Shown: piece after piece, positions 12,397-21,890 of the stretch
How positions within the stretch are numbered: position 1 is the stretch's first letter
Layout of the letters: the number at the start of each line of letters is the position of its first letter
From: Osmia lignaria lignaria
Lineage: Eukaryota; Arthropoda; Insecta; Hymenoptera; Megachilidae
Assembly (NCBI RefSeq): GCF_051020975.1
Contig: NC_135032.1
Span: forward strand, 9,734,001-9,798,000
Direction of reading: 5' to 3'
DNA length: 64,000 nt
Position numbers and translations under genes: made by a program
Notes under the pieces: model-generated
Databases searched by the model: none
What the model saw: the letters and a program-made list of their open reading frames with translations, nothing else
What the model was told of the DNA's origin: nothing

Positions 12397-13330
12397 TCCC
12401 ATCTTTATGAACATAATAGGGGACGATTGTTGTTTCCATTATATGAGCAATGATATTACAATTAATTACGAAATGCAAATTATTCAATTTTAGCAGGCTC
12501 GACATATTAATGTCCCTTTTGATTAGAATATCTTCAATATTAATTATGATTTCAACGCGGTAAAGTACCTTTGTTAATATCAAACACTTTTGTTAATACA
12601 AAGAGGGTGTCAATATTATATAATGGGAATATTAAAATTTGTGCGTTAATTACTAAATTGATAAACGAAAGAGAATCATTAATAAATATCATAGTAATAG
12701 ACAAAAAATTAATTCTAATTAAAAATTCTTGTAAAAATTCAAATTCTTCAAAAATTTGATTAATATAGATATTTATAATTTTATAAAAGAAAATTCTTTG
12801 AAATGTTTCAGGATCTTATCACGAAGACTTTTTCCCAACGAGTATATAAATATTCTAAAGAATAGAATCGTCAGAATAAGAGATACCCCGAAAAAAAATG
12901 TTTACTAAAAAGATATACTAGGTCAGGATATAGAAATTGAATCAGAGTGTACCTTCTTTTGAAGATGTTCAAACACTTCCAGGCGTTGGTGTTTTCTCGT
13001 GGTATCACGCTCGATATCCAATTCACCACGTTTCCGACGTGTCCTCACCGATTCACAAGCTTTTGAATGATACTTTCACGACAATGGAATCACTCGTGGC
13101 ATCCTGATCGTCGGAAAGAAACAAGTGATTCGACTCAACGTCGTCTCCGTCAAACTCCAGACACACTTCTAGCTGTTTGTCAAAATGACAGCTCACGAGC
13201 TTTGATTGATGGTGCCTTTTTAAATAGAAATTAAAATTTCATTTTTATATTATCCAAGTGAAATTTTCTAAATATATGAGAAGTTCCAGTCTCTTTTCTT
13301 CAAAATTTGAAAGTTTCATTACTTAAAAGT

Positions 13331-13565
13331 ATCATCAGCTCACATTTTAATTTTAATTCTTCAAAACATCTACTTGAAGTTTCAATCTCCAATATTAATT
13401 AGCAATTAAATTATTATTTTTCTTCCAAAATTGAAGATTTAATTTTGAAATTATTATCAGCTTCGAACTCTAAATTATTCGCAATGTCCACCTGGAATTT
13501 TAAGTTACAATTTTAATTACCTAGCAATTAAATTTTGTCAAATGTCTAAAAAATTGAAAATATAC
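13331..13565. repeat. Degenerate tandem duplication, two units of about 120 bp
   Basis: ATCATCAGCT, later ACTTGAAGTTT and TAGCAATTAAATT, recur as TTATCAGCT, CCTGGAATTTT and TAGCAATTAAATT about 120 bp further on. It lies within the likely 3' UTR or just beyond the gene. Confidence 0.55.
13512..13517 (-). terminator. Candidate variant poly(A) signal (ATTAAA)
   Basis: This is the first ATTAAA on the minus strand after the stop codon at 13904, about 390 nt downstream. No canonical AATAAA appears between the stop and this site. The next canonical copies are near 12366 and 12172. In such AT-rich sequence the hexamer occurs often by chance, so this is only a candidate 3' end. Confidence 0.2.
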
Positions 13566-13903
13566 TCAATTTCTAAAAAATCATGAGCCAATTATCATCC
13601 ACCAATTATCATCAACATACTGAAGTCCCATCAAAAAGATTCCACTGATAACAAGATGACCTCTTAGGAGACGACGAAGAGCCACCTCCTTCATTTTCAT
13701 TTCGTACAGGCCGTTCGAAGTGTCCTAAATTCGTTAGATCATCATCGAGTCTCTAAGGACACACGACACCCACACGCACACACCAGCGCGATTTGTTAGA
13801 TAATACACGCTTATATTTCAGAATACCGAGAAACGTCCTCGTCCTCGTCCACGGGCCGTCCTTCTGATCTGTTTCGTGGGTCGTTTGATGAGCAAAGCCT
13901 CTT

Positions 13904-14164
13904 CTACGTGAATAATACCGACAACAAAAGAATCAGGGAACACGCGAGGACGGATAAATCGAGATGAACAGGTTTGGACGATGAAGAGGACCAGATAGAC
14001 CCTGACGAACCGACACGAGCGTTCTCGTGGCGACCCGAGGGTTGCTCGGATGCCATTAAGTCCTCTCTCGAGGGCTCCGGGCATGGAAGTTCCTCTAATT
14101 TTAAATCGAATAAAGTCTTCACGTAAACCGTCTTCCCTTCCAGCATCTGCATCTGCATCTGCAT
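13904..14164 (-). CDS. Terminal coding exon with GPI-anchor-like tail
   Basis: This last coding exon (86 codons plus TAG at 13906-13904) follows acceptor TTGTTCCAG at 14165 and is entered in phase 0. It begins with a short Met-Gln repeat coded by tandem ATGCAG hexamers, continues through TVYVKTLFDLKLEELPCPEP, which probably carries the final LRRCT cysteine, then a polar Ser-rich stretch (GSSGSIWSSSSSKP). It ends in about 19 hydrophobic residues (HLDLSVLACSLILLLSVLFT) running to the C-terminus with no cytoplasmic tail. That layout, small residues then a spacer then a terminal hydrophobic segment, is the usual GPI-attachment signal, with the likely omega site in the Ser cluster. A single-pass anchor is less likely because no basic residues follow. 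The ATGCAG repeats create extra in-frame AG acceptors. Confidence 0.82.
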   Translation of the reverse strand: MQMQMQMLEGKTVYVKTLFDLKLEELPCPEPSREDLMASEQPSGRHENARVGSSGSIWSSSSSKPVHLDLSVLACSLILLLSVLFT

Positions 14165-17100
14165 CTGGAACAAAGACGAAAAGATTTTTCGATTATTGTA
14201 TGATTAATATCGAGAGGATCTGAGAGGATTTGATTTTGATGACTTTGGAGGAAGATTAACACGAGTTTTAGGTTTGTGAATTTGGAAAAGTTTAAATATT
14301 TAATTTTTCCCCCAAGTTTATTATTGTGAAAATTTTATACTTTTTATAATTATTAAAAGATAGCAAATGAAAGTGCTAATTGAACTTTTAATTTTCATAG
14401 AAAAGAAAAGAAAAGGAATTTCCGATAAAAGAAAAGACCATTTTCTCCGCTACTGCGTTCCATTTTCTCGTTGGAAAAAAGTTGGAAATTAATTTCTTCG
14501 GCGGGAAAATAGCCGAGGATAATTCGATGTACGCATTACACGAGCCGATTAATAGGGATTCTGCTGTATACGAAATGAACTGCTAGTAATTATCATGGAT
14601 TTCACGTGCCGATTAAAAGTCCAAAGTTCCCGTTGAACGCATTAACGAATCGATTGAACTTGTAAAATTACTCGTTACAACCTGCTGAAATGTAAAATCA
14701 AATACTGTTTACATGACAAATATAATTAAACACAAACAAACGTTTGAAAATCATTATTGCCTTGATAAGGTAAGGTTTACACTGTAAAGTAAAAGAAATT
14801 GTTTCAAAAAAATGTTTCATCAAATTTAAAAATGCTTGTTTCTGTTAATTTTGTAATTTTTGTGTCACATTAAACTTTAAGTGCCACTTTGGCCCAGATT
14901 CCCACAATTCAAATTCCTCTTTGAAAAATCAAAAGGGCGATTGTTCAATTGTACAAGCAATCAAAACAAATCCCTGAAAATCCAGTTAAAATCTCCCAAA
15001 ATCGATTCCACCCTATCGAACAACGAAACACAATTTTATATACACATTTCTCACCCCTCAACATCCTCTGTTTCTCAATCGTAAAAAATCATTTTCCGTT
15101 CGACATGGTATCAACATAGGAACAGAAAAAAAAAATATGTATACGTACACAGGATATTTGTTCGAAATCGATTTCACAGCTGTCAAAAGAAAACTGAAAA
15201 ACATGGGATGAATTATGGCGATCGTAATCGAGCGAGAACAAACGAAAATAGGAAATAGACGACTCTCTGTTAATTGTATGTTGCTATATAAAAATGTTGG
15301 TTGGTTAAACAAATTCGATCTGGCCTCTGTTAAACTCGATTCGATTCTCCAACGCTTGTTTTATGACTCGATAAATCTTTGTTGAAAAAAACGAATGAAG
15401 AGAGAGAGAGAGAGAGTATTGCAGCGAATCGCGGTCATTCGATTTTCGAAAAATCGTCACGAGCTTCTGGCTTATCTGTATTATCGTTCGACGTCCATTT
15501 GAATAAAAAATAGCCAGGGTGAAATTCCGTGCACGTCGAACAACGAGAGAGAACTAAAGGTAGTCGAGCTTCGTGATAAGAAGCTTCGGAGCTTCGTTTT
15601 ATACACCCTGGGTCTCTCGTATTTTTGTTCTTCTTTTTCAACAGTTTCTCTCGAAAGAATAGAGTCCTGTGCCTTGAAATCGAGGGAAACTTTAAGTTTT
15701 AAAGTTTCATCCCTTACACGCGATTTTGTCGTTTTACAAACTGCAGACTTTGAATTTTATCGGTCAGGGTGGAAATCGATGCATTGCTACTTGGAAATTT
15801 TGATTTTCTAATTTTCTAATTTCTTTATTTCCTATTTCCTAATTTCCCAATTCTTTAATTTTCTAATGGTTTATGCAATAATGGTAACCTCTCCGATTTT
15901 TCTACTACAAATACATCACTGTAACAATATTTACTTCCTAAAAGACTTGCAAAGTGCATAAGCAGCTGAATAAACGACAGCCTGATAAGAAAACTAAGAG
16001 CACAAGCTCTAATTCGAAAGAAAATTTTAAGAAGGAGCGAGTCGAAGGAAAATTGATTCCGTTCCTCTGTTGGGAGGAAGAAAAATATAGAAAGGTAAAC
16101 GTATATCTTACCTTCGGCTGAAAATCGGAATTTGAGGGGGAATCCTCGTATCCATCTTTACTCTCGTACTCGTCGCCCAAGTAAGCGTCGTCGTCGTCGA
16201 TGTTACCACCTCTTGAGTTTCCAGCAAGATATTCTTCTGTAACAGCACATAGAACCGAAAATTTCAACAAAATGCATATCGAGCCACCGTTGAAAATGCG
16301 TTTAAGCTTGTTGCTTTTCCATTCGAACAAAAATTTCGTTGTCAAACTAAAAATACCCATCCTCTTTCAGCTCTTTGATGTATAATTTAAAAAAAATTTT
16401 ATTTCTATAGTTTTCAAAAAGAAATAAAATAAATAAAATTCCCTCGTATTTTTACACTTTAATATCAAACTTTGAACGAATTAACTGTAACACAATATTA
16501 ATATTCTTAAAGGTTTTTCAGTTGAAATTACTCCTTTTATCTCTGTGCAATAGCGATGGCAAATGGTGCATTGATGGAATAAATGAAAAGCGAATTTAAC
16601 GAATCACTGATTCACGTTACAAAAGTTTTGTTCGATTTGTAAAGAAATTGTACTGCGGACGGTTTATTCGTGCAGAATTAAATCCCGTATCGGTATCGGA
16701 AATAATAAACAGAAAATATTTGGTAAACAAAAGTGAACAAAAAGAATGATATTCCATTCGCAAAAATTCGTCTCATTAATATGAATAATCCGTGAAAAAT
16801 AATTCCACGAGCTTACAACGGCTATGAAATTCCTTTCCCGCTAATTTTTCATTACAATCATCGCGCCAACTCAAAGACAATAGAAGTTAATTCATACATC
16901 AAAAAATCGGATGAAGAGTGTAATAAAACAATAGAAAAGAAAACTCGGAAGAAAGTAGTTTTCTTATTCTTTCAGCAGAATGAACGAAGCGAAACGTGCA
17001 AGCTCTTCGTCGACCATTCTTTCAATTCGAGAGGAGAAAAGCAGAAGAACAGAGACCGGCCTCTTTTGAATATGGTATTCAGAAGGAGGACAACATCAAC

Positions 17101-17374
17101 GATTCCACTCGCAAAATCTCGTAATACAATGAATAAGAAAGTGGAGGGGTGCGTGTAACGTTTGGGGGAGGAAAGGATGGGAACTCACCTTGATTTCGTG
17201 CAATCTCGAGTGCCTCGTTCCATTCGAGGTTCTCGTTGTTGGTCTTTAGAGTCGTGTTATGGCTCTCCAGGAAGCAAGTGAGTTTCTCCAGGCCGTCCCG
17301 TAGCTTCTGGTTCTTCGTCTCGTTCCTCAGCCCCCAGATCCATGCCAGTTTACAGTCGCAGATCAGTTTATTTC
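13904..17374 (-). CDS. Connectin-like LRR adhesion protein, 3' end (three exons, 5' part not found)
   Basis: This is the C-terminal part of an extracellular leucine-rich-repeat protein, spliced from exons 17374-17189, 16236-16112 and 14164-13904. Together they encode about 190 residues ending in a TAG stop. Seen directly: an LRR C-terminal cap with a C-x-C pair and a following W-x-W, an acidic linker, then a Ser-rich segment and a hydrophobic C-terminus with nothing charged after it, as in GPI-anchored proteins. Splice phases agree: phase 1 into exon one, phase 1 between one and two, phase 0 between two and three. Known of the family: insect connectin is a GPI-anchored homophilic adhesion molecule with LRRs, on subsets of muscles and motor neurons. 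The name connectin is inferred from domain order and cap style without a database search. Another GPI-anchored LRR protein is the main alternative. The signal peptide and LRR exons must lie at higher coordinates and were not recognised here. Confidence 0.6.
14147..14166 (-). repeat. Hexanucleotide repeat ATGCAG at the exon start
   Basis: Tandem ATGCAG copies on the minus strand begin exactly at the splice acceptor of the last coding exon and encode alternating Met-Gln. Confidence 0.85.
14165..16111 (-). other. Intron between acidic-linker exon and terminal exon
   Basis: This phase 0 intron of 1947 nt has GTAAGA at its 5' end and TTCCAG at its 3' end on the minus strand. It is AT-rich and contains a (GA)n run at 15400-15416 and a few T-rich or A-rich tracts. 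I see no further exon or mobile element in it. Short frames at 15058-15312 and 15435-15641 show no domain. Confidence 0.75.
15400..15416. repeat. (GA)n microsatellite
   Basis: An uninterrupted AGAGAG run inside the last intron. Confidence 0.9.
16112..16236 (-). CDS. Exon encoding an acidic linker
   Basis: This is a 125-nt internal exon with acceptor TTACAG just above 16236 and donor GTAAGA at 16111-16106. It enters in phase 1 and leaves in phase 0, so skipping it would shift the frame of the last exon and it is probably constitutive. It encodes about 42 residues rich in Asp and Glu, including a run of four Asp (IDDDDAYLGDEYESKDGYED), then SPSNSDFQPK. No known domain is recognised and low-complexity disorder is likely. 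It lies between the third cysteine of the LRR cap and the probable fourth one, so it may form an extruded acidic loop on the cap. It is assigned to the same gene by splice phase, strand and spacing. Confidence 0.78.
16237..17188 (-). other. Intron between LRRCT exon and acidic-linker exon
   Basis: This phase 1 intron of 952 nt has a GTGAGT donor and TTACAG acceptor on the minus strand. It is AT-rich with nothing else recognisable. Confidence 0.78.
17189..17374 (-). CDS. Exon encoding the LRR C-terminal cap (LRRCT)
   Basis: This 186-nt internal exon is flanked by a consensus acceptor (a T-rich tract then CAG, at 17375-17376) and a GTGAGT donor (17188-17183). It enters in phase 1 and leaves in phase 1. 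The peptide starts GNKLICDCKLAWIWGL: an LRR-type Asn, then the C-x-C pair at exon residues 6 and 8, tryptophans at 12-15 and a third cysteine at residue 34 in LTCFLE. This spacing is typical of LRRCT caps that close the hydrophobic end of an LRR solenoid. Two N-glycosylation sequons are visible, NET and NTT, fitting an extracellular location. The fourth cap cysteine is absent from this exon. A plausible one lies two exons later (LPCPEP), so the cap appears to be split by the intervening acidic exon. Coding status is very likely; the family name is less certain. Confidence 0.88.
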
Positions 17375-17538
17375 CTGAAATCAAAAATACATTCATGTTA
17401 GATTAGAAAAAATCGTAATAGGAGCTCGTTAATTCCCTATCATTATAGAAACGTTTCGTGCTTACGACCCTCGATAATTTTTCATTTGTCAAAACTGTTC
17501 GCATCTATAGTCCATCCAACGAGACGAGATAGTAAATA

Positions 17539-17827
17539 CAGAGTGTCCCGTAACTGGTGGTACAAGCGAGTAGAATAAAAATTTTTTATTTTCGAAAAAA
17601 ATCAGTTTGAAAATTTATTGAGCATCTTACTGTTCCGAGTAGGAGAGTACTTCCGTGCTTATTGCAATGTTTACTGAGGCTGAAGCTGGTCCAAGTGCAC
17701 GCGTACTCGATAAATTTTCAAACTTATTTCTTTCGAAAATAAAAAAATTTTATTCTACATTTTCGATTCAATTTTTCACGTAGAATCACCCTCTACTCGC
17801 TTGTACCACCAGTTATGGGACACCCTG
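17539..17827. mobile_element. Fold-back MITE with long terminal inverted repeats and TA flanks
   Basis: The two ends are long inverted repeats. The left arm (about 17539-17620) starts CAGAGTGTCCCGTAACTGG and the right arm (about 17707-17827), read on the minus strand, starts CAGGGTGTCCCATAACTGG. Both continue with GTGGTACAAGCGAGTAGA. Both ends are flanked by TA. The right arm has 38 extra bases just after GAGTAGA, bounded by GTAGA at each end, as if the left arm lost them between short direct repeats. The arms then match again through a T-rich block and TTTGAAAATTTAT. There is no coding capacity. A TA target and inverted ends suggest a non-autonomous Tc1/mariner-type element (inference). It lies in the intron just upstream of the LRRCT exon. 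Confidence 0.8.
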
Positions 17828-20527
17828 TATATAAAAATTCACATGCTTGAAGCAGGCTCGCCTCACAGTACACAAACCTCGACCGAAACGTTTGAAGAAC
17901 TGAAAACAACTGAGCTCCGACCCTGCGTCGAGCGCGTGTATTTGTAAACATACATACACTGACTCGTCTCGTTGGACGGGTTAGAGAATTTCAAATACGG
18001 AGAATTATCGATCTATTAATGTAACTGTGTTCCTTTCCATTGTAAATGAAATTTTCCAAAAGAACCATTGCAAGTTTGATTCCAAAAGCTTCGTCTATGG
18101 TATGACGTGGAAGAACTATTCATTCGCCTTCATCTCGATACAATCGATGATCGGTTCTCGATATACTCTCTATTCTAGCGGATGAAAACGATAGAGCGAG
18201 AGGAAAAAGCATTCACAGCACGCTCGGGAAAAGGGAAATGTTGGTCGTTTGCCTTGTCTTCCCTTTTGATTCGAACGCCCTTCGCGCCGGGAAATCTTCC
18301 ACCCTTGAACCACCGGTACCGATATCACTGATTGAAAGCGGTTTGCGGTGCTGGATACTCTCGAAAATCCTCTACGACCACTGCGATAGAAAGATTCGAG
18401 AACTGCGAAACCCGTGGAATTTTGTGAAAATATTCAGGGTAGATTTTCTTTTTCAGATTGAATGTTTGGAGATTGATTACTCGACTAAACTGTTGATGCT
18501 CGGTGATTTTTCAAATAGGGGTTGAAATATGATAATATAGAAGGAGGTTTCTAGAATAATGGAATAATTTTTAGAAAAATGATTCAGAATAAGCTATTTT
18601 GAATCTAAAAAATTTACATTAAAATGAAAGGATTGAAATAAAATTATTACATTAGAAAAGCTTAGAATTAATTTTGACTCTTCTATGTTCACAAGAATAA
18701 TTTTTTAATGATTAAAAATAATTTTTCATAATTTAAATATTTGAATATCGTCAATTGAAAAAAATGAATTAATACCTATCACACAGATTATTTTATTCAT
18801 CTGAAAAGGATTAAAATTTGATCACTTTTAAGGATCTTTATACCGGTGCCTATGTATACATTTTCCATCGCGAAGGAAAATGGGTTCAATTCGAAGAAAA
18901 CATTTGCGACAGTTCAAAGGAGGAAAAGCTCGCTGTGCACCGCTAGTCCTTCTTTTGATCCTTCGTCCTTTAGCATCAGGATTTCGCCTTGATATCGTCG
19001 ATTCGATTGAAAACAGCTCGTAGACGATCTCTGGAATAGCCGATGAAAGAATTCTCAGATGTGGAATGACATTTATCGAGGACCTTTTATCGAATGGTAA
19101 AATAATTCTAGCAAGTTTATTGAACACTGTGCCTCGATAAAAAATTGTAAAATCATTTTACATGAAACTATAAATCGCTTGGAGTAATACGAATTTTTTT
19201 AATTTTTTATTTTTGTATCGGACAAACGTGTTATGAATTAAATGAATTCGATGTTCGAAAGATGAAAAGATTGAAATTGAGCGATTGATTCGCATGAAAT
19301 ATAAATTTTACATATTCGAACGGGTTTAATCGTGCTGATATTTTACTGAAAAATTACTTAGTAAGCGACCAGTTAAATATTGCCATTAACGTGCACCGCG
19401 AGTGACAACGTTTCGTGTTTCATTTTCGACTCGTTTGTCGTTTACTGAATAAATCCCGATTGCTATCTCGAATCATTCTCTACCGTCGATAACTATTCAA
19501 TGCACATAATAATTATGAAATTGTCCGCAAAAATGTCGTCTGACATTGAATGGGTCCTAATGAAACGACAGGACGATGTTCCTTTTCTGTAGAAATTAAT
19601 TAGAGCTAGGGATCGTTTTATCCTCTCGAATGAATTTAATCACACAAGAAGAATCGATTCGGACACGCTGTCAAATTTGTTAATTAATTTTGATAGCGAT
19701 AGAAAATTCAATCGTTATTAAATATCCCGGGGATATAATTACCAATTAGCAATTTAATATTGAATTGTAGTTTCAAATATCATAATACATTCAATCTCAT
19801 AACGCGATGATAAAAGTATTTTATAAATTATGCAGATTCGTATAAAAGTTCCAATTGATAGCCTTATCACTAAAAAAATGGTTAAAAAATTAAACTAACA
19901 GTTACAATTTCTATTTCAAATATTTCTAAATTTTTAAATATGGAAAATTAATAATTGCTTAAAAAATTCAGGACACTCAAAGAAACCAAGAAATCCTCAA
20001 CAAATGCTTCAAGTTTACTGGGATGCTTTTCATCTTCCTTCAATGAGCACGATTTCGTCAAGATATTTTCCCTGAATTTCGCAATGAATCAGAAGGCAGA
20101 GTCTCGCAAACGAAGAAGATCCTTTCTATATTATTTCGTTATTCTTTCACGAGGCACTCCCCTCGTCCGGTTGTTTCAACGGGACGGGTGGCCTTTCAAT
20201 TTTCAACACGAGATCCCGGAGGACTCGTGGGACGAAACGGTCGCCGGTCGAGGATATGAAAGATGCAGAGAAAACGAGCGGCAAGGGTCGATCTTGTTGC
20301 CTTGTTGCTGGTTACGTTTCACCGTGCACCACCAGCTACGGAAACAATCAACGATGGTAATGTCGTTCAACTCGCAATAACAGGGGTATTTCTATGTTAA
20401 TTCGCTCGATCGAGCCGTCGACTTCAGTTCCGGGTTATGAAGTTTCGAAATATTCTCATTTGTTCACAGAAATGAAGATAATTCCTGAGTCCAATATTTA
20501 TTGACTTCGCACATCTGTCGTTACTAA

Positions 20528-20542
20528 TTAACCCTTTGATCA
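20528..20542. mobile_element. Solo TTAACCCTTTGATCA terminus
   Basis: The 15 bases are identical to 8724-8738. About 270 bp downstream (20797-20821) a GGTCAA/TTGACC hairpin resembles the subterminal hairpin of MITE family 1, but no complete right end was found. Confidence 0.3.
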
Positions 20543-21850
20543 CCTAAGTGAACCTAATTTAAAATTTTGACGCCACGATGATTTCTGTAATTTTAAACTT
20601 TCGGTATCTAATATAAATTATTCGTACAAAATTATATTTAAAGATAAAGTAGTGTATCTAGAAATTTTTGAACCCCCAGCAAAAGTTAAGATCATGAAAA
20701 ATATTTAATTACAATCTCAATAACAGCAATTAAATCTGTCATTTATTATTAAATTTGATAATAAATTTAATGAAACGTGTTCATGGTAGGATGGTCCGGG
20801 TCAAGTACCCCGATTGACCTGAATTCTATTTCCCCAAAGTTCTAATGATTTTTCAACGTAGTCTTCTCGAAAGGTAACGAAGCTGAAGCACGTGAATTAA
20901 ACGGATATAATATGAGCCAGTGGCTGGGAACAATGAAAGCATGATAAATGAAGATTGAAGGAAGAGAGACGGGTTGTCTCGGTTCGTCCTTAGTCACCGC
21001 TTCTGCTGTTATTATGAGCCATTCTGAGCGTCAAAGCTCGAATATGGAGCAGGTTACTATATACGAGACGGGTCTTATTGTTTCGAGCGGCGCTTTAAAA
21101 TAATTGCTAAACGCCATTGTCCACGCAACAATCACCATCCTCGTATCCATTACATTCATAGTAGCCCGGTGTTGCCTTCCGCTAATCTCTCTTCGTTGAA
21201 TCGAAAATGAAACTACTGACTTTAATTCCCGTATTTCTTCTCTTCATTCTTATTTTCTCCTTTGTTTCAGGTAAACAACACTTTTCCGTATTAATGCGGT
21301 AATTTTCTGTTTGCTCGTGGGAAGAATCTTTTCCTAGGTTCATTCGTAATATGAATTGTATCTTCATGCTCATGGGGTTTTTGTTGAAATTAAAAAATAC
21401 TTTTTATTTAATATCATTGCACTGTGCTATAAGTGGTCTCACGAATGGTGTTCTTTACTCCCACGATACAGAACGTTCTCGCGTAAAATTGTCGTAGAAA
21501 CTTGACATGGAATAAATAAATCATTCGACCACTCGTATCCACGTAAGTCGTCGCATGAACGATCTCATCGAGTACGCTTCGTGCGACCGATCGTTCGGTG
21601 ACCCAGCCAGGGTGATACCAGTTACACGTGAGCCACTTTACTGTGAAAGTGTATCTAATTTTCTGGAAAACGCAACCCCTCCCTGGTGATTCAATTAAAG
21701 CGGAGCGTCTGAGAAAATCTCGAAGAAGTTGAAAAAGAAATGAATTTTTTTAAGTAATCTAAAATAAATGTTAAATAATGGTTTGTTAAAATAAATATTC
21801 TTATGCTCGTATAATTCCCATTTTATTGATTTATTGTTACGCATCCGTGA

Positions 21851-21890
21851 AATGGGGCTGGAGTTTCTTCATGGTCCGCCACTCCTCAAC
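21851..21890. mobile_element. Possible MITE family 1 end fragment
   Basis: GAGTTTCTTCATGGTCCGCC resembles the right end of the family (CTCTCCATGGTCCGCC). It lacks the terminal TTAA, so assignment is weak. Confidence 0.25.

Larger units (their letters stand above)
7013..13330. other. 3' flank of the connectin-like gene, no gene recognised
   Basis: Mostly AT-rich. GC-richer islands at 10600-10800 and 11250-12120 carry overlapping frames on the minus strand (to 132 codons) with no recognisable domain. Repeats and MITEs inside it are listed separately. Confidence 0.55.

Noticed and set aside
13818..14084. 88-codon minus-strand frame overlapping the terminal exon
   Set aside because: It is an alternative frame of the real exon, which is supported by splice phase and a GPI-like tail.
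15512..15613. CCAGGGTG and CACCCTGG inverted about 100 bp apart
   Set aside because: The match stops after 8 bases and there is no target duplication, so it is likely coincidence.
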